This document shows positions 14,718 to 21,843 of a DNA stretch of 30,136 nt, piece by piece (the stretch's first letter is position 1; each line of letters starts with the position of its first letter). The DNA is taken from NCBI GenBank assembly GCA_021772355.1, contig JAJFMB010000014.1:1-30136 (forward strand), read 5' to 3'. Position numbers and translations under genes: made by a program. The notes under the pieces were generated by a model. The model saw only the letters and a list, made by a program, of their open reading frames with translations, ran no database searches and was not told the DNA's origin. The DNA is from Chlamydiota bacterium. Its GTDB lineage: Bacteria > Chlamydiota > Chlamydiia > Chlamydiales > JAJFMB01.

Positions 14718-15302
14718 ATGGCAGTAGTTGCAGAACGTACGACAGTAGAGAGTCAGTACGAAAACTTTGATACAAGATTTGGCGGAAACTTAGATAAGTT
14801 AGACACGATGAATTTTGCTGAGATGATTGAGCTGGTACAGAAGATGGTGCTGCTTAACTTACACTTCTCTGCAAAATTCCTAAGAGAACTTGCGCAAGAC
14901 GCTAAAGCAGAGACAAAAGTACGCGTTCAAGATTATGTTGACGGCACTAACAATCTAGGTCGTGCTGCGTGTTGGATCGTAGCGGGTATAGTCACAAGTG
15001 CCGGTGGCGTAGCAGGTTTATATGGTGTGGCAAGCGGTACGGAGGCCCTACAGAATGTGGGTATTCTTACCGGCAACATAGCGAAACTACCAGAAACAGC
15101 AGCGACAATTCTAAACGAACAGAATCAAGGCGCGCAATTTAAACGTCAAAACGATGTGGAAATGGCGAAGAAAAAGCATGAAGGACTTACCAGCAGCAAA
15201 ACTGAAAACACTCGTCAAAGAGACGAAATCCTTCGTCTAATGAAAGAAGCGCTAGCGCAACAGCACCAGACCAAAAAAGGTTTTACAGCAGTTTCCGGTT
15301 AA
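14718..15302 (+). CDS. Compact minor type III translocator (CopD/YopD/SseD-like)
   Basis: A 194-residue protein with one hydrophobic segment (about 82-106, GRAACWIVAGIVTSAGGVAG and on), amphipathic helices on both sides (MNFAEMIELVQKMVLLNLHF before it; a Lys/Glu-rich coiled coil at 150-185 after it) and no signal peptide. One membrane span with a C-terminal coiled coil is the layout of minor translocators; SPI-2 SseD is of about the same length, whereas Chlamydia CopD is roughly twice as long. It follows the major translocator by 11 bases with AGGAG before its ATG and is the last gene of the cassette. The functional call depends mainly on context. Its stop abuts that of the convergent methyltransferase with no terminator visible. 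Confidence 0.72.
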   Translation: MAVVAERTTVESQYENFDTRFGGNLDKLDTMNFAEMIELVQKMVLLNLHFSAKFLRELAQDAKAETKVRVQDYVDGTNNLGRAACWIVAGIVTSAGGVAGLYGVASGTEALQNVGILTGNIAKLPETAATILNEQNQGAQFKRQNDVEMAKKKHEGLTSSKTENTRQRDEILRLMKEALAQQHQTKKGFTAVSG

Positions 15303-15992
15303 TCACTTTCGTATCTGTAAATAGACATCGGCGCTTCCCCAGGTGAATTCTAGCGGGAAGCGCTTCATGATCTCAAAGTCTACGTCCGCAGCGTAATCCG
15401 TTAAAGGGTAGCTCACAGTAACGATCTTGGCACCGGACGGTAACGTTTTGAACTTCTCTGCTAACTTTCGAATGTACTCATCCTCTAGACAGGTCCCATA
15501 TAAGTAAATGACGGTTGCTCCTTCTAAGTCAGCCTCCAGTAAATCGCAGCACTCAAAACTCACACCCTTAACGTGAAATTTCTTTCTCACCAGGTTAGCT
15601 TTCTCTATAAATTCCGGAATGTAGTCTATTCCTTTAACTGTACAACCCTTTATATGATGTAACCAGTAGCAAACACGGCCGCGACCGCAACCGAGCTCAA
15701 TGACATGGTCCTTAGGTCCTATCTGGCACGCATCGACAATCTTTTCTAGCGTAGTTAGCGGCGTCTCTCCATAGGTGTAGACTTCCTTCTCACCCCGCTT
15801 CAACAAAAATTGTTTATTAATCTTATAGGGACTTCGAAACAGATACTGGCTTAGCAAAGCGATATCTTGCCAGCGGAAGTTAGCGTTACCGTAAAAACGC
15901 CCCATCACTCTGTAGTATTCAACTGTATTTTTCTTTGTGACAACAAGCCTTGTCCACAAAAGATCAATAAAGTTTTTAAATTTTTCAATCAT
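15303..15992 (-). CDS. Class I SAM-dependent methyltransferase (DOT1/FAM173-like)
   Basis: A 229-residue Rossmann-fold methyltransferase. Motif I is VIELGCGRGRVCYWLHH (97-113), the acidic end of strand 2 is GIDYIPEFIEKAN, SFECCDLLEAD is the adenine-contact region, and ATVIYLYGTCLED replaces the usual motif IV. VIELGxGxGR, then a hydrophobic strand ending in 'YLYGT', then LPSGAKIVTVSYPL, resembles FAM173/ATPSCKMT and DOT1-like protein lysine methyltransferases; that suggests, without proving, a protein substrate. N-terminal residues 1-80 are basic and partly amphipathic (FKNFIDLLWTRLVVTKK), perhaps a membrane-associating segment. It runs convergent with the type III cassette and divergent from purT, and shares no evident operon. 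Confidence 0.75.
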   Translation of the reverse strand: MIEKFKNFIDLLWTRLVVTKKNTVEYYRVMGRFYGNANFRWQDIALLSQYLFRSPYKINKQFLLKRGEKEVYTYGETPLTTLEKIVDACQIGPKDHVIELGCGRGRVCYWLHHIKGCTVKGIDYIPEFIEKANLVRKKFHVKGVSFECCDLLEADLEGATVIYLYGTCLEDEYIRKLAEKFKTLPSGAKIVTVSYPLTDYAADVDFEIMKRFPLEFTWGSADVYLQIRK

Positions 15993-16081
15993 AATAATGT
16001 CACAATATCATTTCCTTGTGATTTAATCCCGAGATTTCGTATTTTCTTCCACATTTTTAAACACTACACTATAGGTATTTC

Positions 16082-17314
16082 ATGAAAAAATTCTGTCTCT
16101 TAATATTATTTCTTACCACCTCGCTGCATGCAGAGACGTCGATAGGAACTCCTCTCTCTCCAACGGCAACGAAGGTACTTTTTTTAGGATCCGGGGAACT
16201 GGGAAAAGAGGTTGTGATCGAGCTGCAACGTTTCGGCGTTGAAGTGATTGCAGTTGATCGTTACGCCAACGCTCCTGCGATGCAGGTCGCTCACCGCTCT
16301 CATGTCATTTCCATGCTGGATGGAGAAGCACTGCGACAGGTTATCGAATTGGAACAGCCGCATTATATCGTTCCAGAAATTGAAGCGATTGCAACAGACA
16401 CCTTAATTGAATTAGAGCAAGAGGGATTTACTGTGATTCCTACCGCAAAAGCTGCAAAACTCACCATGAACAGAGAAGGAATCAGAAGGCTAGCCTCTGA
16501 GGAATTAGGGTTGAAGACTTCACGTTATCTTTTTGCCGACAGCAAAGAGGAGTATGTCGATGCAGTACACGAAATCGGTATCCCTTGTGTCGTGAAACCC
16601 ATCATGAGCTCCTCCGGTAAAGGGCAATCTGTGATTCGTTCTGAAGATGATCTTGAATCGGCGTGGGACTATGCGCAAATGGGTGCGCGTGGTGGTGCAG
16701 GAAAAGTGATCGTGGAACAATTTGTTCCTTTTGATTACGAAATCACTCTACTTACTGTTCGTCATATCGATGGCACTCTTTTTTGCGAGCCAATTGGGCA
16801 TTTGCAAATTGATGGCGACTACCGAGAGTCGTGGCAGCCGCAGCCAATGACAAAAGACCTCTTAGCAACAGCTCAGGAAATGGCAAAAAAAGTCACTGAT
16901 GCGCTTGGCGGACGTGGTATTTTTGGAGTGGAATTCTTTATTAAAGGGGACGATGTGTATTTTAGCGAAGTGTCGCCAAGACCGCACGACACAGGACTTG
17001 TGACACTGATATCACAAGACCTATCAGAATTTGCTCTGCATGCGCGCGCCATTTTAGGACTACCCATCCCTGGCATAAAGCAGTTTGGCCCCGCAGCTTC
17101 AAGTGCTCTTTTAGTCGAAGGAACCTCTGAACAAGTCAGCTTCCATCAACTAGAACAAGCTCTTGCTCTACCAAACACGCAACTCCGTCTCTTTGGAAAG
17201 CCCAATGTCAACGGTCACCGCCGTATGGGTGTTGGCCTCGCAACCGGCAGCACGCTAGAAGAGGCGCGTGAAACAGCAAAGCATGTCACAAACAGTATCG
17301 ACATAGAGCTTTAA
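16082..17314 (+). CDS. purT: Formate-dependent GAR transformylase PurT with an N-terminal signal-like extension
   Basis: PurT is an ATP-grasp ligase that makes formyl-GAR from formate, ATP and glycinamide ribonucleotide, replacing PurN. The body matches E. coli PurT nearly along its length: VLFLGSGELGKEVVIELQRF, VIAVDRYANAPAMQVAHRSH, IVPEIEAIATDTLIELE, KLTMNREGIRRLASEELGL, VVKPIMSSSGKGQSVIRSED, GDYRESWQPQPM, FSEVSPRPHDTGLVTLISQD and RLFGKPNVNGHRRMGVGLAT. The 410-residue protein is about 18 longer than usual at the N-terminus, where MKKFCLLILFLTTSLHA reads as a Sec signal peptide, cut before ETSIGTPLSP. No in-frame ATG, GTG or TTG lies between that segment and the conserved region, so the extension cannot be removed by a normal later start. 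No other purine gene is nearby. Confidence 0.93.
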   Translation: MKKFCLLILFLTTSLHAETSIGTPLSPTATKVLFLGSGELGKEVVIELQRFGVEVIAVDRYANAPAMQVAHRSHVISMLDGEALRQVIELEQPHYIVPEIEAIATDTLIELEQEGFTVIPTAKAAKLTMNREGIRRLASEELGLKTSRYLFADSKEEYVDAVHEIGIPCVVKPIMSSSGKGQSVIRSEDDLESAWDYAQMGARGGAGKVIVEQFVPFDYEITLLTVRHIDGTLFCEPIGHLQIDGDYRESWQPQPMTKDLLATAQEMAKKVTDALGGRGIFGVEFFIKGDDVYFSEVSPRPHDTGLVTLISQDLSEFALHARAILGLPIPGIKQFGPAASSALLVEGTSEQVSFHQLEQALALPNTQLRLFGKPNVNGHRRMGVGLATGSTLEEARETAKHVTNSIDIEL

Positions 17315-17331
17315 AAAAGTTCACTATCCAC

Positions 17332-17356
17332 AAAAGGGGAAGAAATTCCCCTTTTT
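17332..17356. terminator. Bidirectional intrinsic terminator between purT and mgtE
   Basis: AAAAGGGGAA, loop GAAA, TTCCCCTTTT: a perfect 10-base stem with A-run on one side and T-run on the other, 18 bases after the purT stop and 8 bases from the mgtE stop. The plus-strand T-tract is longer, so it should work best for purT. Confidence 0.88.
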
Positions 17357-17363
17357 CTCTATT

Positions 17364-18836
17364 TTAAGGAAAAAAGGAAAAGACTAATCTCGCCACTAAG
17401 AAGAACATCAGTGATGAGAGCACGTCGTTGAAGGCTGTGACAATAGGACCAGAGGCAACGGCGGGATCTACTTTCATTCTAACAAATATGAATGGGGAAA
17501 AGGTGCCAAGAAAAGTAGCAGTAAGACAGGCTCCAAGCACCCCGAAACTGATGGTCATCCCAAGAACAAGCGGGTCTGCCTCGAGGACGGCAAACATATT
17601 GAGGATATAAACGACCAAGCCGCAAAAAAGACCAAAAAAAGTTCCGATCAGAACGCCAATTGCAATTTCATTCCGCATCGCAAGCCCTTTAGTACCGGCA
17701 GAGAGTTCCCCAGTGTACATGCTTCGCACCAAGATGGTACTGCATTGGATTCCAACATTACCTGACATTCCGGTAATAAGTGGAACGAAAAAAGGAACAA
17801 AATAAAACCATGGGCTTCCGCTAAAATATGACATCGCTGTCGCTGTGATCAAACCTGAACAAACCGTAACAAAAAGCCAGGGAAGGCGCCAGGCAAAGCG
17901 TTTAAAAATAGGTTCGTGTTCACTCACACTTTCACCGGTACCGGCAATAGTCGCGATTGTTTCGTCAGCTATATCTTCCATGGCTTCGACGACATCTTCA
18001 TAGGTGATCACCCCAACAATGCGATCTTCCTCATCTACTACCGGCAGAGCAGGAATTTGATAACGCTCCACAATATCAACGACTTCGTCTCTGGAACTAT
18101 CAGCTGTCACCTTGTGTAAAACCGGACGCATCACTTGACGAATCGGCACATATGGAGGATTAACCATAAGGTTCCGCCCTGCAACATAGCCGGCTAATTC
18201 CCCTTCATCATTTAAGACAAAGATGCGACGCGTCAAATCAATACCGGGATTATTGCGAATTTGTGTTGCCACCTCACCAATTGTCGTATTGTAGTGAAAA
18301 GCAAAATATTGATTTGTCATCAGACGACCGGCACTATGGCGATCGTGCTTTTGCAATTCGCTGATGCGGGTGGCTTTATTGGGTTCTATTGTTTCAATGA
18401 TCCTTTTCGAGCGTCGATCTGACATGTCATCCAACATCCAAACGGCTTCATCGGGAGGCATATTTTCTAAAAGTTTTTTGATCGTTTGATCATCGAGCTG
18501 TTTAAAAATGGCCGAACGGGTATTGCGTCCGGTATGGATCATAAAAATTGTTTTAGCATGTAAATCAGGTAGATTTTCAAAGACAATAATTCGTGAATCA
18601 GGAGGTAGTCGTGTTACGGCATAGGCCAAATCGATGGGATCGTGCTCTATAGCAATTTTGGCAACGTCATGTAGCAAAACCTGCATGGTTTGCTTATGGA
18701 ATGCCTGCTCTAACTTTGCATTTAAGGCATCATCAAGATTGCTTGTTCGGGAATCAAGCAGATTTCCTATCGAGATTGGAGGATGCTCAATATACTCTTC
18801 ATTCTGTTCATTATCGGCTTCCACAAACGCCTCCAC
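17364..18836 (-). CDS. mgtE: Magnesium transporter MgtE
   Basis: MgtE is a homodimeric inner-membrane Mg2+ channel gated by cytosolic Mg2+. The 490-residue protein has the N-terminal superhelical domain (about 50-180, ending LQKHDRHSAGRLMTNQYFAF), two CBS domains (about 180-305, with PIRQVMRPVLHKVTADSSRD and IPALPVVDEEDRIVGVITYE) and five membrane helices from about 325 to the end, including the pore segment FVPLITGMSGNVGIQCSTIL. It is slightly longer than typical because of an acidic N-terminal tail. The start is a GTG at 18836, with AGGTGA about 9 bases before it; a stop lies in frame just upstream and no good ATG is available nearby. It ends at the shared terminator with purT. Confidence 0.96.
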   Translation of the reverse strand: MEAFVEADNEQNEEYIEHPPISIGNLLDSRTSNLDDALNAKLEQAFHKQTMQVLLHDVAKIAIEHDPIDLAYAVTRLPPDSRIIVFENLPDLHAKTIFMIHTGRNTRSAIFKQLDDQTIKKLLENMPPDEAVWMLDDMSDRRSKRIIETIEPNKATRISELQKHDRHSAGRLMTNQYFAFHYNTTIGEVATQIRNNPGIDLTRRIFVLNDEGELAGYVAGRNLMVNPPYVPIRQVMRPVLHKVTADSSRDEVVDIVERYQIPALPVVDEEDRIVGVITYEDVVEAMEDIADETIATIAGTGESVSEHEPIFKRFAWRLPWLFVTVCSGLITATAMSYFSGSPWFYFVPFFVPLITGMSGNVGIQCSTILVRSMYTGELSAGTKGLAMRNEIAIGVLIGTFFGLFCGLVVYILNMFAVLEADPLVLGMTISFGVLGACLTATFLGTFSPFIFVRMKVDPAVASGPIVTAFNDVLSSLMFFLVARLVFSFFP

Positions 18837-18919
18837 ATCAAGGATTCACCTGCATCATACCTTGTATCTATAAAAAAATTCAAGATGTTCCTAAAGGGAT
18901 GCTCATTGATAAGTATTGA

Positions 18920-18948
18920 TTGAATTTTAACAGTTAAGCGGGTAGAAT
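18920..18948 (+). promoter_or_regulatory. Candidate promoter of typA
   Basis: TTGAAT (18920-18925), 17-base spacer, TAGAAT (18943-18948), five of six at -10, giving a leader of about 30 bases before the ATG at 18984. Confidence 0.6.
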
Positions 18949-18983
18949 ATTCTTATTATTAACCATTTCTATAGATACATCAT

Positions 18984-20798
18984 ATGTTTTCACCCAAAAA
19001 AATCCGCAATATCGCCATTATCGCTCACATTGATCATGGAAAAACGACACTTTTAGATAATCTTTTCAAGCAATCTAACATTTTTCGCGACAATCAGCAA
19101 ATTCCTGAAAGAGTCATGGATTCGTATGATCAGGAAAAAGAACGAGGCATTACGATCTTCTCTAAGCCAACCTCGATCTTTTATCACGATTACAAGATCA
19201 ACATTATTGATACTCCAGGACACGCGGACTTCTCAGGTGAGGTTGAACGCGTCTTAGGTATGGTTAACTGTGTTCTTCTCCTTGTTGATGCTCAAGAAGG
19301 TCCGATGCCGCAAACGCGTTTCGTGTTGATGAAATCTCTACGTATGGGCCTTAAGCCTATTGTCGTTCTCAATAAAATTGATCGTCCCCATGCCAACCCT
19401 GACCGCGCGCTTAATCTCACGTTTGATTTATTCGCTGAACTTGGCGCAACTGATGAGCAACTTGACTTCACCTATTGCTACGCCTCTGGATTCAACGGTT
19501 ATGCCATGAAAAATCTTGATGATCCTCGTGAAAACTTTGGTCCTCTCTTTGATTTAATCGTAGAAAAAGTTCCGGAACCACAGGGAGCACCTGAGACCCC
19601 ATTTTTGATGCAAGTAGCAACATGTGCTTATGACGATTATGTCGGTCGTAAAGCTTGTGGCCGTGTTCTTGAGGGAACAATAAGAAAAGGGCAAACTGTT
19701 ATTCGATGCGATAACGAGGGCGGCAAAGAAACACGTGGACAAATTGTACGTGTTGAGGGCTACCACGGCATCAGCACTGTTGAACTAGAAGAGGCTGGAG
19801 TTGGCGACATTGTCATGCTATCAGGAATTCCCGATGTCACAATTGGTGATACTTTATGCGATCCTGCCCAAACAAGAAGAATGCCGAAAATCACGATGGA
19901 CGAACCAACTGTCTTTGTCGACACCACGATCAATTCAAGTCCATTAGTTGGAGCTAGCGGTAAATACGTAACGATTAGCCGTCTTCGCGAACGCTTAGAA
20001 AAAGAAGGGCGCGCCAATATTACGTTGAAAATTGAAAACTCGGAAACTGATCAAGACAAAATCACTGTATCAGGTCGAGGAGAACTACACCTCGCAGTTC
20101 TTTTTGAAGCGATGAGGCGAGAAGGGTATGAGTTTAGCATCTCTAACCCGCAGGTCATCACAAAAGAAATTGATGGCACAAAATATGAGCCGATTCAAAA
20201 GGTGCATGTCGAAGTTCCGGAAGAGTATTCCGGTCGCGTGATTGAGGATCTATCCAAAAGAAAAGGGGAGCTGCAACTCCTCCATACTAATCAATATGGT
20301 GTTACTTCCTTAGAATTTCTTATTCCAATGCGAGGCCTTATGGGTTATCGCAATGACTTTCTGACAGCAACGCGTGGTCTTGGTATCATGACGGCCCTGT
20401 TTGATTCCTATCAACCCTGGAAGGGAGCAATCACAGCGCACAATCGCGGTGTATTAATTGCCAATTGCGCTGGAAAAGCCAACGGCTATGCTTGCTTTAA
20501 CATTCAAGATCGCGGAGGTCTTTTCGTTAAACCCGGTGATCATGTCTATGAAGGGATGGTTGTTGGAGAAAACAGTCGCGATAATGACCTTGTTGTGAAC
20601 ATTACCAAGGAAAAACAGCTCACAAACGTACGCGCTTCCGGAACGGATGAAAATGTTATTTTGGCTCCTCCTCGCACTTTCACTCTGGAACAAGCGATCG
20701 ATTACATCGGCGATGATGAGTTAATCGAGGTGACCCCTGCTATTATCCGCCTTCGTAAAACTTTCCTAAAAGAAACGGACAGAAAAAGAAAGAAGTAA
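18984..20798 (+). CDS. typA: Ribosome-associated GTPase TypA/BipA
   Basis: TypA/BipA is a translational GTPase of the EF-G/LepA type that binds the 70S ribosome and helps 50S assembly and stress adaptation. G-motifs are intact: AHIDHGKTT (G1, 14-22), ERGITI (G2, 53-58), DTPGHADF (G3, 76-83) and NKID (G4, 130-133). Domain II follows (about 205-300), then domain III (ENSETDQDKITVSGRGELHL), domain V (KVHVEVPEEYSGRVIEDLSK) and the BipA-specific C-terminal domain (MRGLMGYRNDFLTATRGLGI, then IGDDELIEVTPAIIRLRK). The 604-residue length is standard. It is transcribed alone from its own promoter; the Shine-Dalgarno is weak. Confidence 0.98.
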   Translation: MFSPKKIRNIAIIAHIDHGKTTLLDNLFKQSNIFRDNQQIPERVMDSYDQEKERGITIFSKPTSIFYHDYKINIIDTPGHADFSGEVERVLGMVNCVLLLVDAQEGPMPQTRFVLMKSLRMGLKPIVVLNKIDRPHANPDRALNLTFDLFAELGATDEQLDFTYCYASGFNGYAMKNLDDPRENFGPLFDLIVEKVPEPQGAPETPFLMQVATCAYDDYVGRKACGRVLEGTIRKGQTVIRCDNEGGKETRGQIVRVEGYHGISTVELEEAGVGDIVMLSGIPDVTIGDTLCDPAQTRRMPKITMDEPTVFVDTTINSSPLVGASGKYVTISRLRERLEKEGRANITLKIENSETDQDKITVSGRGELHLAVLFEAMRREGYEFSISNPQVITKEIDGTKYEPIQKVHVEVPEEYSGRVIEDLSKRKGELQLLHTNQYGVTSLEFLIPMRGLMGYRNDFLTATRGLGIMTALFDSYQPWKGAITAHNRGVLIANCAGKANGYACFNIQDRGGLFVKPGDHVYEGMVVGENSRDNDLVVNITKEKQLTNVRASGTDENVILAPPRTFTLEQAIDYIGDDELIEVTPAIIRLRKTFLKETDRKRKK

Positions 20799-20901
20799 GG
20801 CTCTGAAATACCACACCTTCTTAATAAAACCTTAATATTTAATTAATATTAAATAAATATTTATTATTTATATTAATTTTTAATTAAAACAGAGGTTTAT
20901 C

Positions 20902-21843
20902 ATGATTAAAGGTATTCAATATCCAGATCTTCCCCCTTATCCATCACAGGGTCCAAATCCTGTTGATGATAAACCTGAGGCATTACCTGTTCCTTCTCCA
21001 TTTAATCCCGATGTCTGCTTTGTGGACAAAGCCGGCACTAGCTACTCAATGAAGGAGTTGAAGAAGAGCAAAGTCTTCACGCACTTAGATACGTCCAATT
21101 GTTTGAAGAAAATCGATAAAAGAATAGACATCCTAAACGCAATTAAATGGACATTGATAACCTTGTTAGTAGTTTCCTATATTGGGGTACCCATTACTGG
21201 CGTGTTATTGGCAAAGAGTGCTTTTCTCGGGGCTTTAAATGAGACTGGTTTATGGTTAGTTCCTATAACTCTAGGGGGCCCTCTTTACCTCGGTGGCGGA
21301 ACTGCGTGTGTTTTCTCTCTCGCCTCAAACTTGAAAAAGAGTCGAGAAAAACTAGCTAATTTCCTAAATACGGAACACTTTGATGTCATTGATTTTAAGG
21401 CTTACGAAAGCAAGATCTTAAGTTTGAAGGAATTTTGGGGAGGGGAAAAGAGTGTCGATGAGATCAACCTCTTCGAGTCGCAAATTATAAATCTCCACGA
21501 ACTACAAAAAAAGAGATTAGAACAGGAAGAGCTATTACAAAAGAAGAAACTGGAATTACAAGAGTTGCAACAGAATAATAATAATCAGATTAGCGACATA
21601 ATTGAAGAGAATATCTCACAGAAACAACAGGAAATGGAACAACTAAGACGGGATATAGAATCTCTTTCTACAGAAATCGTCAATAAGTTTGAGGATATTA
21701 AGAATCAAAATGTTCCCTTGAAGGAGAGTGAAATGATCAGTGAGGAGGACTTGAGTCCCCTGCTAGCTACTGATTCAAATCAGACAGAAACTGTTCAAAT
21801 TCCGACGTTGCTCTCAGATTTTCCAACCACTCATCGTGCATGA
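20902..21843 (+). CDS. Inc-like candidate inclusion-membrane protein with C-terminal coiled coil
   Basis: A 313-residue protein of no named family. Its layout is that of chlamydial Inc proteins: a proline-rich polar N-terminus with no signal peptide (1-60, PDLPPYPSQGPNP), then two closely spaced hydrophobic segments (about 83-104, WTLITLLVVSYIGVPITGVL; about 117-141, LWLVPITLGGPLYLGGGTAC) separated by a 12-residue turn, then a long charged coiled coil (about 190-265, rich in KKLELQEL-type heptads) and a polar tail. Incs are type III secreted and sit in the inclusion membrane with both ends in the host cytosol; the coiled coil could mediate contact with host proteins. AGAGG precedes the ATG. 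The 103-base gap upstream is almost entirely A and T. Function is inferred from architecture only. Confidence 0.8.
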   Translation: MIKGIQYPDLPPYPSQGPNPVDDKPEALPVPSPFNPDVCFVDKAGTSYSMKELKKSKVFTHLDTSNCLKKIDKRIDILNAIKWTLITLLVVSYIGVPITGVLLAKSAFLGALNETGLWLVPITLGGPLYLGGGTACVFSLASNLKKSREKLANFLNTEHFDVIDFKAYESKILSLKEFWGGEKSVDEINLFESQIINLHELQKKRLEQEELLQKKKLELQELQQNNNNQISDIIEENISQKQQEMEQLRRDIESLSTEIVNKFEDIKNQNVPLKESEMISEEDLSPLLATDSNQTETVQIPTLLSDFPTTHRA

